Of a DNA stretch of 53,166 bases, positions 45,360-53,166 are shown piece by piece. Below the pieces are notes generated by a model. That model saw only the letters and a list, made by a program, of their open reading frames with translations. It had not been told where the DNA came from and made no database searches. A program made the position numbers and the translations under genes. The first letter of the stretch is position 1; every line of letters starts with the position of its first letter. The DNA comes from Gnetum montanum (lineage: Eukaryota; Streptophyta; Gnetopsida; Gnetales; Gnetaceae): NCBI GenBank assembly GCA_015680685.1, contig MNCI01023811.1, positions 1 through 53,166 of the forward strand, given 5' to 3'.

Positions 45360-45552
45360 GCATGGTGTGGTCCTCACTAAAAAATTCAAAAAAAATGAAA
45401 CAGAACAAATAAAAGAAATAAACATGAGGATTCAAAGCACACCCCTTGGTTGGATGCATGTGAACATGCATGGGTCTTTTCATGGTGTGGTTCCCCTGAA
45501 AAAGAGAAAACAAAAAAAAATCACTGTGTGGAAATTCAAAGCACACCCCTTA
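45360..45552 (+). repeat. Tandem pair of GGTGTGG...CACACC units
   Basis: Each unit starts CATGGTGTGGT, has an A-rich middle of 50-65 bases and ends TTCAAAGCACACCCCTT. GGTGTG and CACACC could pair as a stem with an A-rich loop. Gypsy B has one unit (23702-23784), so the pair in gypsy C is a duplication. Confidence 0.65.
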
Positions 45553-46363
45553 GACCGCCTCTCACAGGCCACCACACTAGTTATGGGACTTCCTTGGTCC
45601 CCTCTAACTTTGTCCCATTTCACTTCCTCCCTTTCATATTTGTTGGAGTGGTGGTTCTCTGTGGGGTCATTCTTGCTTCCTTGGGGGATGGCCGAGACTT
45701 CTTCTATTGCTGCGATGCCACTGAATGTGGATGGTTTTGAGTCTGAACTCAGAAATGGCTCTACCGAGTCACTTAACCACATCTACACATGGGGTTTCAG
45801 ATGACCAATGATTAGAATATCATCCTCTCGTCTCTCTCTCCTTACCCAGTTCTCTCCGTCACTCACCTCATTTCTTGTATTATGTCGTGAAGGTGTGTCG
45901 TGATATCCATGGGTTTCCCATGCCTTGGAAGGATCTCTTGGGTAGGAGTCTTACTTGGCGAATACCATTTCTTTACCCTGGGGCCCATAGACCCTGGTGT
46001 TGAGGGCTATTCAAGGGCTACTATAGCTATGGCCTGCTATGGGGAGGACTACCTGCATCTCCTTGGTCCCACTTGTTAAGTCTCCCATCCTTTGGATTTC
46101 GTGGTTGACTAGTTTTTGTGCCCCATCACTCGATTTATTCCCTGCAGAGTTCTTTTTGAGTCTTGTTCACCTATTTTTTTCTCTTTTCATTCCTAATTAC
46201 CTTCCTCATGTCCTCAGCCATGTTTGAGCCTCTCACGTGCTTCAACCGCCCCAATTTAGCATTTCAAATTCATCATTTCAGGCTTTATACGGGTTGGTCA
46301 ACTTTGGTCAATGGGTAAACACACCTGCATATACATGGTCCCATCAATGTAATGCCTAACCCC

Positions 46364-46371
46364 TATATATA
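46364..46371 (+). promoter_or_regulatory. Possible internal promoter TATA box for the accessory ORF
   Basis: TATATATA in CCCCTATATATACACCC, followed 25-40 bases later by a pyrimidine-rich CATCACATTTTCATC that could be a transcription start. It lies about 375 bases upstream of the accessory ORF start. Confidence 0.45.
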
Positions 46372-46515
46372 CACCCACTGCACATCACATTTTCATCATT
46401 TGAGCTCCAAATTTAGGGGAGATTTTGCCATTTTTTCTACCTAACCTTTCCCAACGCACCTACATTCCATCACGAGTCCACATCAACCAATCCTTGCCCT
46501 TTTAAGCACCTGAAG

Positions 46516-46738
46516 GTATGCTCTTAGTCATGGGGGGCTAGTGCCTATGAGTAATTCATTAATTAATTATTTAATTAGCTAATTATGAAAATCTTTGCTC
46601 TAACCCATAAATTAACACTCTGGGAGACTTAAAGGAATGCCTATGCCAACAACATAACTTGGTTAAACTGAGAAGGTGTATAAGGACCATTTTGAGCTAC
46701 TTATGCATGGTCTAATTAGTGGTTATGTTTGATTATAG
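46516..46738 (+). other. Candidate 5'-UTR intron before the accessory ORF
   Basis: Donor AAG/GTATG at 46516 and acceptor TGATTATAG at 46738, directly followed by the ATG of the ORF; length 223 bases. The intron holds polypurine-like motif 2 (46525-46536). Splicing is inferred from the consensus only. Confidence 0.4.
46525..46536 (+). promoter_or_regulatory. Internal polypurine-like motif 2 (gypsy C)
   Basis: TAGTCATGGGGG, homologous to 24454 in gypsy B (both preceded by GAAGGT). Confidence 0.55.
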
Positions 46739-49594
46739 ATGGCACCTAAACCAAGGCACCCGAGGGGTGAAGGACCATCACAGCCAATGGACAAGCACCC
46801 ATGCATGGGAAGGGGATGAGGAGTGTAACCACTAGAGCATGCAGAGGGCCCTCATGCAACTGGGCCCCTCCACAAAGGACCTGACGTGGAATCTGTCCAT
46901 CAGATTCCCAAAGAGGAGATTCCCGGTAAGCAATCACAAGGGAATGAGACTCCTGGGATAGCACCATGGCTTGAGGTCACCTTGACCCAAGCCTGCCTTG
47001 ATGCTATCACACCACATGAGGTGCAAAGGACGGTCCTCCAAGAGCTAAATTTTGGACCATTCCTCGAGGATGCACCAGAAGAAGTGAGGCTCCAGCTACA
47101 GAACTCTCCGATGTGGCCAATCCTTACAACCAGTGGTGAATGGTAATTAGGAAAGACTTATCTCTTTTAGATGAATTAGCAACCAGGGTCTAGAGTAAGA
47201 ATCAAATACATTTATGTCTCTTACTCTTCAAAGGTGATAGCGTAGGCTCTAGGGTTTCCTAAAACTGGGGCAGATATGGTGGAAATTTTGAAACAGGCCG
47301 ATCCAAAGGTAAAGGTGGAATAAACTAAACGATGTTATAGGGTAGAGTGCAAGGAATTTGACTCCTTAACCATGGTGGAGAGAGTGTACTCAAAGATCGT
47401 GTCTTACCACTTGAACCCAATGGTAAGACCCAGCAATATCATGGTCTTCTTTGCCCATGCGTGTGTCGCCTTGAGTGGGAAGTTCCCAATGGGTCTTCCA
47501 CAACTGCTATTTTTGGAAATTGAAAAGAGATTCGCTGAGAAAGAACATGGAAGATGAGCTTTCCCCTTTCCCTTCCTAATTCGAAAGTTGTGCAAAGAGG
47601 CATGGATAGGACGGTATTCCAATGACATAATCCGGCATGCCCCAATTGCCTCGTGGTGAGAAATGATTAAGGATAAAAATCTTGTCTTCACATAGATAGA
47701 GGAGGAGCAGCAACCGCCTCCACCACCTGCACAAACAATGCAACCAAGATTGCAAACCACAGTAGAGTACATTCGCAAGATCCGGGAAGCGCTCTTGAGC
47801 CAGCAAGAGCAATCCGGCAGGACTGGTGGAGGAGAAGACCCTTTCGTCTATCACCCTACCATGAGCCACCTAGAGTAAGTGGCTTAATTATTTAGCTTTC
47901 TTGAAAGAGCAAGGTCAATATTCTTCTCCGCCTGAGCACAAGTTCCAACTAGAACAGATCCAAGCATCCGAGAAGTGACAGTGTCAACCCAACAGTTATT
48001 TCCTAAAATTTTAGGGAATGCTGCTACCTTCTCGGTATGCTTGGAAGATGGTGAAGGGGTGACGGTCCTAGTGATGCAGCACCAGGGACAGGAAGTTGCA
48101 GCCGAAGTGGTTACTAACACAATTGCTATGGCTCTCAATGCACTGGCAGCACTCGTACCGAACATTCATGGGCTACAAGATGTAAATGTGCCTGTCGGAA
48201 CTTCACGTAGCAAGATTGATGCAGCCCAACACAAAGAGTTGTTGGATTGACTAGTGGGAACTAGGCAACCACTTACGAATGTCTTTGACCTTCCGGACAA
48301 CATTACTACAACCTAGTCGGAGCTACTCTCGACAAGGGGAAAAAGCATCGTTTTAGAAGGGAAACTTGAAGCTGCTCAAGATGCTTGTCAGTGCTTGGGA
48401 ATGGAGGTAGCCCAATTAAGAGCTCAACTTATTGATCCAGCCATCTTCAACTACAAAATCACTAGGGATGAAGCTTTTCAATAGCTTCAACTTAAACTTT
48501 AGGTTGTTGAGGATGTGCGAGAAATAGTGATCTTCAACAAGTCCTTGGCAGATTCTCAAGCATATCATTTAGAGAAGGACTTGGTGGAGGTTCACTAGGA
48601 GAATGTGCAGCTGACTGCAGAAGTTCATTTCCTATGCAATGTTGGTGCAGAGAATGAACACATGAAAAATTTCATCCACCAACAGTAGGAGGAGCTAGCC
48701 AGGGTGAAAGTTGACATAAGGAGGTTGGATACTAAAAATTGAAATCTATCAATGGAAGAGGTTCGGGCATTGCGACAGAAGTCTGCAATTGAAATTGCTA
48801 CTTGGAAAAATGAGGTCCCCAAATTTGAAAAAGTTAAAAATCATTATAGGGACAAAGTGGGATTGCAGAAGGAAGTGAACGAAAAGCATATTCAAGTCAA
48901 AAAGGCTAAGATGAACCAAGCACTCCAGCAGCTTCGAGAGAGAGGTGATGCATGGCAACCTATCTTCGATGGGTTGAACGACTACAATAAAGCTGAAATC
49001 TACCTAAAGGAGCTACAAATTGAGGAGATGATAGAATACATGGAGCTTTCCAACCTCTGATATGCAAACCTGGCTATGCTCACAACTGGGAGACCATGGT
49101 CAGAGTTAGAAAAGCAAGTGGTCGCCTCGTATTCCCTATACGAGGGTGAGTTCCAGGCACATAAGGTGACAAAACAAAAGCAAGCAACTGCTAGCGTGGA
49201 ACTCGAGGTCCTCCACACAAGCTTTGAAGGATAACATATAGTCATAGAGGACCTGGCCCGTAGAATGAATGACTACCTATAGTTGCAAGCATCAGTCTGA
49301 GTGTTCGACATCGAACGCAAGCAGTTCACAGCCTAGTTTATCAACCTAAAAGAACTCTTCCCAAAACTGCCATGCCCTTGGGAATTTCCAATTCTAGCAC
49401 ACATTAGAGAAGCTACCTGGACTATGAGCGACCCCAAAAATAGATAAGAAAAGATGAGGGCTCTCTTGGAGGCTTTCCGGCTGCCTCCAGAAGTTGCAGC
49501 TACCGCAAGGCAACTGTCATCCACACCGCCACCAATGCATGGGCCAGAGGCTAGAGAAGGTTCGTCAGAACCATCACCCCCAGGGACGGTGTGA
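46739..49594 (+). pseudogene. Accessory ORF of gypsy C, 951 codons, coiled-coil protein
   Basis: A single frame runs from ATG 46739 (MAPKPRHPRGEGPSQP) to TGA 49592 with no frameshift but about 26 in-frame stops. Residues 1-140 are charged. About 150-290 resemble the 'putative plant transposon protein' domain: SRVRIKYIYVSYSSKV, ALGFPKTG, VRPSNIMVFFAHACVALSGK, GLPQLLFLEIEKRFA and PFPFLIRKL. Then a PPPPP spacer (about 322), a segment with LFPKILGNAATFSVCLEDGE (about 415), and a long heptad-rich coiled coil (about 530-855: EGKLEAAQDACQ, KIRQ-like, EVNEKHIQVKKAKMNQALQQ). The tail is Pro/Ser-rich. It sits where Athila elements have a third ORF, but no signal peptide or membrane segment is visible, so an envelope role is not supported. 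Function unknown. Confidence 0.75.
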
Positions 49595-49819
49595 TCTTCT
49601 TCAGCAATTTTGTGCATCATCCTACACAGCAAAGGCTCCAAGACCAGTGAGGTATTCAATTTTATCTATAAACACCACCATTTTTGTAATTTTTCCTTGT
49701 CTATAACTTGGGCACTTGGTCAAATTCATGTTGTGTCATGTGTGTGTTTAGTTATGTGTGTTGTAAATAAGAATCCATACCTTCCAAATTGTAGAGTAAC
49801 TCGAGAATGCATTTTTACT
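49595..49819 (+). other. Gypsy C 3' untranslated region
   Basis: Noncoding. The last 80 bases (ATCCATACCTTCC, AGTAACTCGAGAATGCATTT) align with the end of gypsy B before its polypurine tract. Confidence 0.6.
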
Positions 49820-49833
49820 TAGTCGTGGGGGTA
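49820..49833 (+). promoter_or_regulatory. Gypsy C 3' polypurine tract
   Basis: TAGTCGTGGGGGTA immediately before TGATGA of the 3' LTR. Confidence 0.85.
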
Positions 49834-50070
49834 TGATGAAGTGTCTTTGAGTTGATGCATCGACTAGGCCACATATACGGGGCCGCATCGACAAGGGCCC
49901 ATCAACATAGCTTTCCATGCATTGACGTGGTCCCATTTACGTGGAGCCTATTTCAACCTATAAATAAGAGGGCCTTCCATCTCATTTAGCGACTTTTAAG
50001 TTAGTTTTAGTGAAGCTCTTGCAGTTTTTTCCCGTAGGAGATAGAATATTTGCCAAGTGCCCATAATAGG

Positions 50071-51718
50071 TGTAACAATGGAAAACGTTCATCACTGGAA
50101 ACACTGAGCGAAGATCTGTGTACACAGTCTTAACCATAGATCGTGCAAGGGCTGTGCTGGAGAAAATGGATCCAAGGTGCCCTAAACGGTCTTATTCGAT
50201 CAGACAGGGACTTACTTAATTAGTAAATTATCGAATATTGCAATAGTATATATTTTATATATATATATTTCATGAAATGAATTAATTCGGTGAATCGTAA
50301 AAGCAGTAGAAAATAATGTAAAGAACTTGAAATAACGATAACGTCAATGTGACAAGGAAGATCAGATTTAGGAAAGATGCGTAATTCCAAGATCTATGAT
50401 TTGACTTGCAAGCTGAATATATTGCATACAATGTCCCAATGGTAGACTTCGCTTATCTTTGTGCGAAGCATACACGAAACAACTAGAAAACTGTTTAAAA
50501 GGGAGAACAAAATGAAGTTTGATCTACCTCGTAAGCCAAAAGTGGAATGCAAGGAAGGTCAAGCCTAGATGTCTATCGATCAACTGTTTCTGATCAATAA
50601 ACCTTTCCAATCATACCAGATGATCTCTTGATCTCTGATCTACTCCTTTTACCCTCGGTAATCTTTTCTTAAAGCTTCCAATGATTGCCAATGAAGAGGA
50701 TAATGTTTTCACCAAGAAGACTGATCACCCCCGTTGCTAATGCTCAAACAATGCCTTATGTCCTTCAAAAAAATAAAAATCCCTCCCCCCTCTTTTTCTT
50801 TCCTTTTTTTTTCCTTCGTCAATTGGGGTATTTATAAGTTCAGCATCATATGGGAAGGCATGGTCTTGATGACACGTTTCTTGAACTTTCAAAACACCGT
50901 TGGCTTGAGAATTTTTATGTTAAAGCTAGTCATGCCACATTATATCTTGGGGGCAAGGTGCGCTGTAAGCCACTCTTGTTGAAACTGCCTCATGATTACA
51001 CTACGATATGTTGATGAGCATATTGCCATGCATGGATAACAAGTGTGTGTCTAGTACTGCCTTAGCTGACTTTATACTGCAATACGCTCGTTTACGCTGC
51101 GTAGCATAGTAGAGCGTAATGTGATGAATTCCACATGTGTTATACTTATTTATGCTGCAGAGCATAATAGAGCGTAAAAGTGGTTAAATCAAGCTATTTT
51201 TGCGCTTATTTACGCCACACATCGTAATAGAGCATAAAATGGTCAACTTTTCAGCACGTTACGCTTACATACGCTGGGTAGCGTAATAAAGCGTAAAGTG
51301 ACCAATCTGCCGTGCTTCTTTTGACGTTGACTTTGATTTCTTCGAGGCTCATTGCGCTGCTTTGCGTGATGGAGCGTGAATATAGTTCTGATCAAAAGAC
51401 TTGGTGGAATATGTGATAAGTCATAGATTGCTGCTTAGGCCTTAAACTTGTCATATTTGCAGAAGTTCCAAATTTCTGTTGACTTCATTGCTACAGTAAG
51501 CTACCTTCATTACATTGCATAGAATTACGCTGAGTGACATGACGCCACATTTCGTAATGTAGTGTAAGAAGCAACAAAGTTAGAATTTTTAAAGAAATTT
51601 GGAGACTTGATGTTGCACACCCTTTTGCGTTGTTCTGCCTTCTGGATTTCTGCTATGAGCTTTTGCCTGAATTGTGAATCTTCGCCTTAGGCCTATTTAC
51701 AATTTCCATGGTGTTTCA
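50071..51718. mobile_element. Solo LTR inserted in the gypsy C 3' LTR
   Basis: The 1648-bp insert starts TGTAACA and ends TGTTTCA, imperfect inverted termini of the TG...CA type (6 of 7 pair). It is flanked by ATAGG (50066-50070) and GCAGG (51719-51723). The uninterrupted 5' LTR has GCAGG there, so the left copy differs by two transitions. Removing the insert restores a 900-bp LTR. It has no ORF with a recognisable domain. It contains an AT microsatellite (50248-50270), a pyrimidine-rich block (50775-50815) and a hairpin repeat array (51091-51297). Family unknown. Orientation is not determined. Confidence 0.75.
51091..51297. repeat. Four-unit, 59-bp tandem hairpin array
   Basis: Units start near 51091, 51149, 51208 and 51267. 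Each contains a TTTACGCT...AGAGCGTAA inverted pair (first unit: TTTACGCT, 12-base loop, AGAGCGTAA). Two further degraded copies lie at about 51350-51380 and 51524-51570. Confidence 0.75.
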
Positions 51719-52386
51719 GCAGGTGTAAGAAAAGTGATTGGCTCTTTATTCGAGCGTTGATGTATCTGAGCCCATTGGCGTGATAACAATAAAGACAAAC
51801 TATTCAAACATTCCTTGCAACATTAGGACTTAGCTATTTCATGCATTTAGTAGTTTAATATGTTTATACTTTGTTAATTACTTGTTAATTACTTAAGTTT
51901 CTATTGTTGTTATTTTAATCTTTATCGTTCATTCGTACTTCATAAGGGCCATAAGTATGACCATCTCGAACGTAAATCAAACACTTGGTAAACCCAGTGA
52001 TGCTTAACGTCTGGTAACCCAGAAGTGTTAAGAGATGCTCAGAATGTGTTTGGAAGATTAGATCAGATACTTATGCTAGGAATAGTTAAGATACAAGCTA
52101 GGATAATTATGGATTAGATAATATTTTATTCCCCACATTTCATACCTTAATTAGACGCCAAAAGATAAGTAAAAAATTATAAAAATCATTAGCCTTAATC
52201 TCAATTAACCATCGTAATCAGAACCTCATAAGTGAGATTAGGAGGACAACAACCTTTCTAACCCAAGGTTTCACTGGTTAGAGTTTGGTGTATGTTAAGT
52301 GCTTACAGTCTATGGAATTCGACCGAGTCACGTGTGAATGCTCGTGACTCGTATGGTTGGGTGTAGGGGTACCTAGCCGCTCATCA

Positions 52387-52391
52387 CAAGG
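52387..52391. repeat. Target site duplication CAAGG, right copy (gypsy C)
   Basis: Exact copy of 38056-38060. Confidence 0.9.
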
Positions 52392-53166
52392 CTAACATGT
52401 TCACTATGTTGTGTAGTAGATCTTATGTGTAAGTCTATAATTGACATTACTATTTCAGGTGATTCTAAGGAGAAAATTTAGCTCAAGATGGTTGAAGTGA
52501 ACTTAGCATAAGAATGGCTAGTAGAAAAGATTCCTACAGAAATCCACCAAAGACTTACTAATGCAAGTTTGCAAGATTTGTTCATGTTGTCTAGTCCTAT
52601 GATGTCATCTGCTAAGATATTGAATGTGACTAATTTCTTTGATGATGATGTTACCAAATTCATCACCGTATTAATGGCTAAGTATTATTGCATCCATGTT
52701 CAATGATATCTTTGGTGTACTCTCTAAGGGTGCTAAGATGACCACTAGATTAGGGAAGGATGTAGGCTATAAAGAGGGGTTGGAGGACTAGCTCAACTCT
52801 CCTCCTAATGTAATATTGACTTTAAATGAGTGTAGAGATGAAGTGACCAATGAGACCTATCCCCTTTTTGTGCTAGATCCTTCCCTATATTACTATCACA
52901 AAAGAAAACTATAGGAGTTTAGTAGGCTTGGACAATGAGAAAGGTGCGAAGTGAAGGTACCACATTTGATTGGGCTACCCACTTGATTGTTAGCTTGAGG
53001 GACAAAATCAAAAAGCTCTACAGCAATATCAATAATATTTATCATGTATAACTTACATTCTTTTTTGCATATCTAAAGAGGTTTGTGGAGTTCTTGGTGA
53101 TTAAGAAAGATGGAGACTGGATTGCACATAACCTTTTGCAACTCTCTAAGTCTTAGGCTAATCATA

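Larger units (their letters stand above)
44681..46515 (+). other. Gypsy C spacer between integrase and accessory ORF
   Basis: T-rich noncoding DNA. It includes polypurine-like motif 1 (44713-44724), a T-rich TTTTGTTTTACAC stretch (44770-44900), two units running from GCATGGTGTGGT to AAAGCACACCCCTT (45360-45450 and 45479-45552), and a TATA box (46364-46371) ahead of the accessory ORF. Open frames here (for example 45358-45804) are low complexity and unsupported. Confidence 0.65.
38061..52386 (+). mobile_element. Gypsy C: full-length Athila-like gypsy element with accessory ORF
   Basis: LTRs at 38061-38959 and 49834-52386 (TGATGA...TCATCA), flanked by CAAGG duplications. Interior order: primer site, gag, linker, protease, RT, RNase H, integrase, 2-kb spacer, 951-codon accessory ORF, polypurine tract. 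The 3' LTR contains a solo LTR; without it and its duplicated target the 3' LTR is 900 bp against 899 for the 5' LTR, and the element about 12.7 kb. RT and Gag wording place it next to Athila, though the linker insertion typical of Athila RT is absent. It is dead: dozens of stops and altered catalytic residues. LTR pairs differ at perhaps 13-15% of the first 240 positions, mostly transitions. Confidence 0.95.
49834..52386 (+). repeat. Gypsy C 3' LTR, containing a solo LTR
   Basis: Matches the 5' LTR over 49834-50070 and 51719-52386. TATA box at 49959-49966. Ends GGGGTACCTAGCCGCTCATC plus A. The insertion at 50071-51718 accounts for all the extra length. Confidence 0.95.
37587..53166 (+). pseudogene. 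Gene-like pseudogene of unknown family, interrupted by gypsy C in an intron
   Basis: Exon B (37677-37942) lies between an acceptor TTTTTTGTAG (37667-37676) and a donor GTAAGTT (37943). It encodes about 88 codons with few stops: LAQIALEKFKTSQIM, VLHHLKSKFDRY, KDLEAHASIHPKVVALPKS. An upstream donor GTAAGTTT sits at 37587. Exon C begins after TATTTCAG (52458) with DSKEKI and continues WLVEKIPTEIHQRLT, FMLSSPMMSSAKILNVTNFF and DDDVTKFITVLMAKYY. The B-C junction is in frame (phase 1). Later pieces include FDWATHLIVSLRDKIKKLY (about 52960-53030). The frame breaks several times after 52680 and runs off the window. Family not recognised; it could be a host gene or another transposon accessory ORF. 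Confidence 0.5.

Noticed and set aside
44692-45804. Open frames in the gypsy C spacer as genes
   Set aside because: They are Phe/Leu-rich translations of T-rich DNA or overlap the duplicated hairpin units in several frames; there is no conservation with gypsy B beyond the DNA motifs.
47404-47869. Antisense frames over the accessory ORF (up to 124 codons)
   Set aside because: Shadows of the sense frame; no independent signal.
46739-49594. Envelope-like protein
   Set aside because: The position after pol invites this, but there is no signal peptide, membrane anchor or cleavage site; long coiled coils alone are not enough.
50068-51728. DNA transposon (hAT or MULE) with an 8-bp AGGTGTAA duplication
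   Set aside because: AGGTGTAA does flank the insert, but three of its bases are the LTR start TGTAA next to a host TGTAA. The TG...CA termini, 5-bp target and restored 900-bp LTR length fit a solo LTR better. Not fully excluded.
1-53166. tRNA, rRNA, snRNA genes
   Set aside because: None recognised by eye. The tRNA-complementary sites found are primer sites of the retroelements.

Overview
The window looks like non-genic DNA from a large-genome seed plant, most likely a gymnosperm: AT-rich, no intact conserved gene, and almost entirely old, heavily mutated LTR retrotransposons nested in one another. The organism is inferred from this style of decay (few solo LTRs, old insertions still full length, element families unlike common angiosperm ones); no marker gene proves it. 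All similarity statements come from motifs read by eye, not from searches.

Layout. 1-3880: one fairly GC-rich ORF (192-638) that may be a real small gene or first exon, then unremarkable AT-rich sequence. 3886-13960: a minus-strand Ty3/gypsy element (gypsy A) with protease, RT, RNase H and integrase remnants, split by a plus-strand Ty1/copia-type element (copia A, 7755-13817) that has a Gag but no recognisable pol and carries an extra ORF resembling the 'putative plant transposon protein' domain. 15640-28621: a second copia-type element of the same pol-less class (copia B), itself split by a gypsy element (gypsy B, 18968-26022) with a perfect 5-bp target duplication (ATTGT). Copia A (6.06 kb) and copia B (about 5.92 kb after subtracting gypsy B) have almost the same size, so the pol-less form looks like a real non-autonomous family. 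29080-32400: a minus-strand Tat-like gypsy pol relic. 32460-35020: two tandem-repeat fields, one with about 190-bp units. 37587-53166: a gene-like, intron-containing pseudogene whose intron holds gypsy C (38061-52386, target duplication CAAGG). A 1.65-kb solo LTR sits in the 3' LTR of gypsy C.

Gypsy C is the centrepiece. It has LTR - primer site - gag - protease - RT - RNase H - integrase - 2-kb spacer - a 951-codon additional ORF (46739-49594) - polypurine tract - LTR. Pol and the additional ORF each run for roughly 3 kb with no frameshift, yet carry about 22 and about 26 in-frame stops, essentially all explicable as C-to-T or G-to-A changes. The additional ORF is preceded by a TATA box and a plausible 5'-UTR intron, so it may have had its own transcript. 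Its N-terminal part resembles the extra ORF of copia A, although the two elements belong to different superfamilies. Gypsy B and gypsy C share three copies of a TAGTC(A/G)TGGGGG motif, one being the normal 3' polypurine tract.

Nothing here appears able to make a working enzyme. The interest lies in element architecture, cross-superfamily sharing of an accessory ORF, the mutation signature and the LTR sequence motifs.
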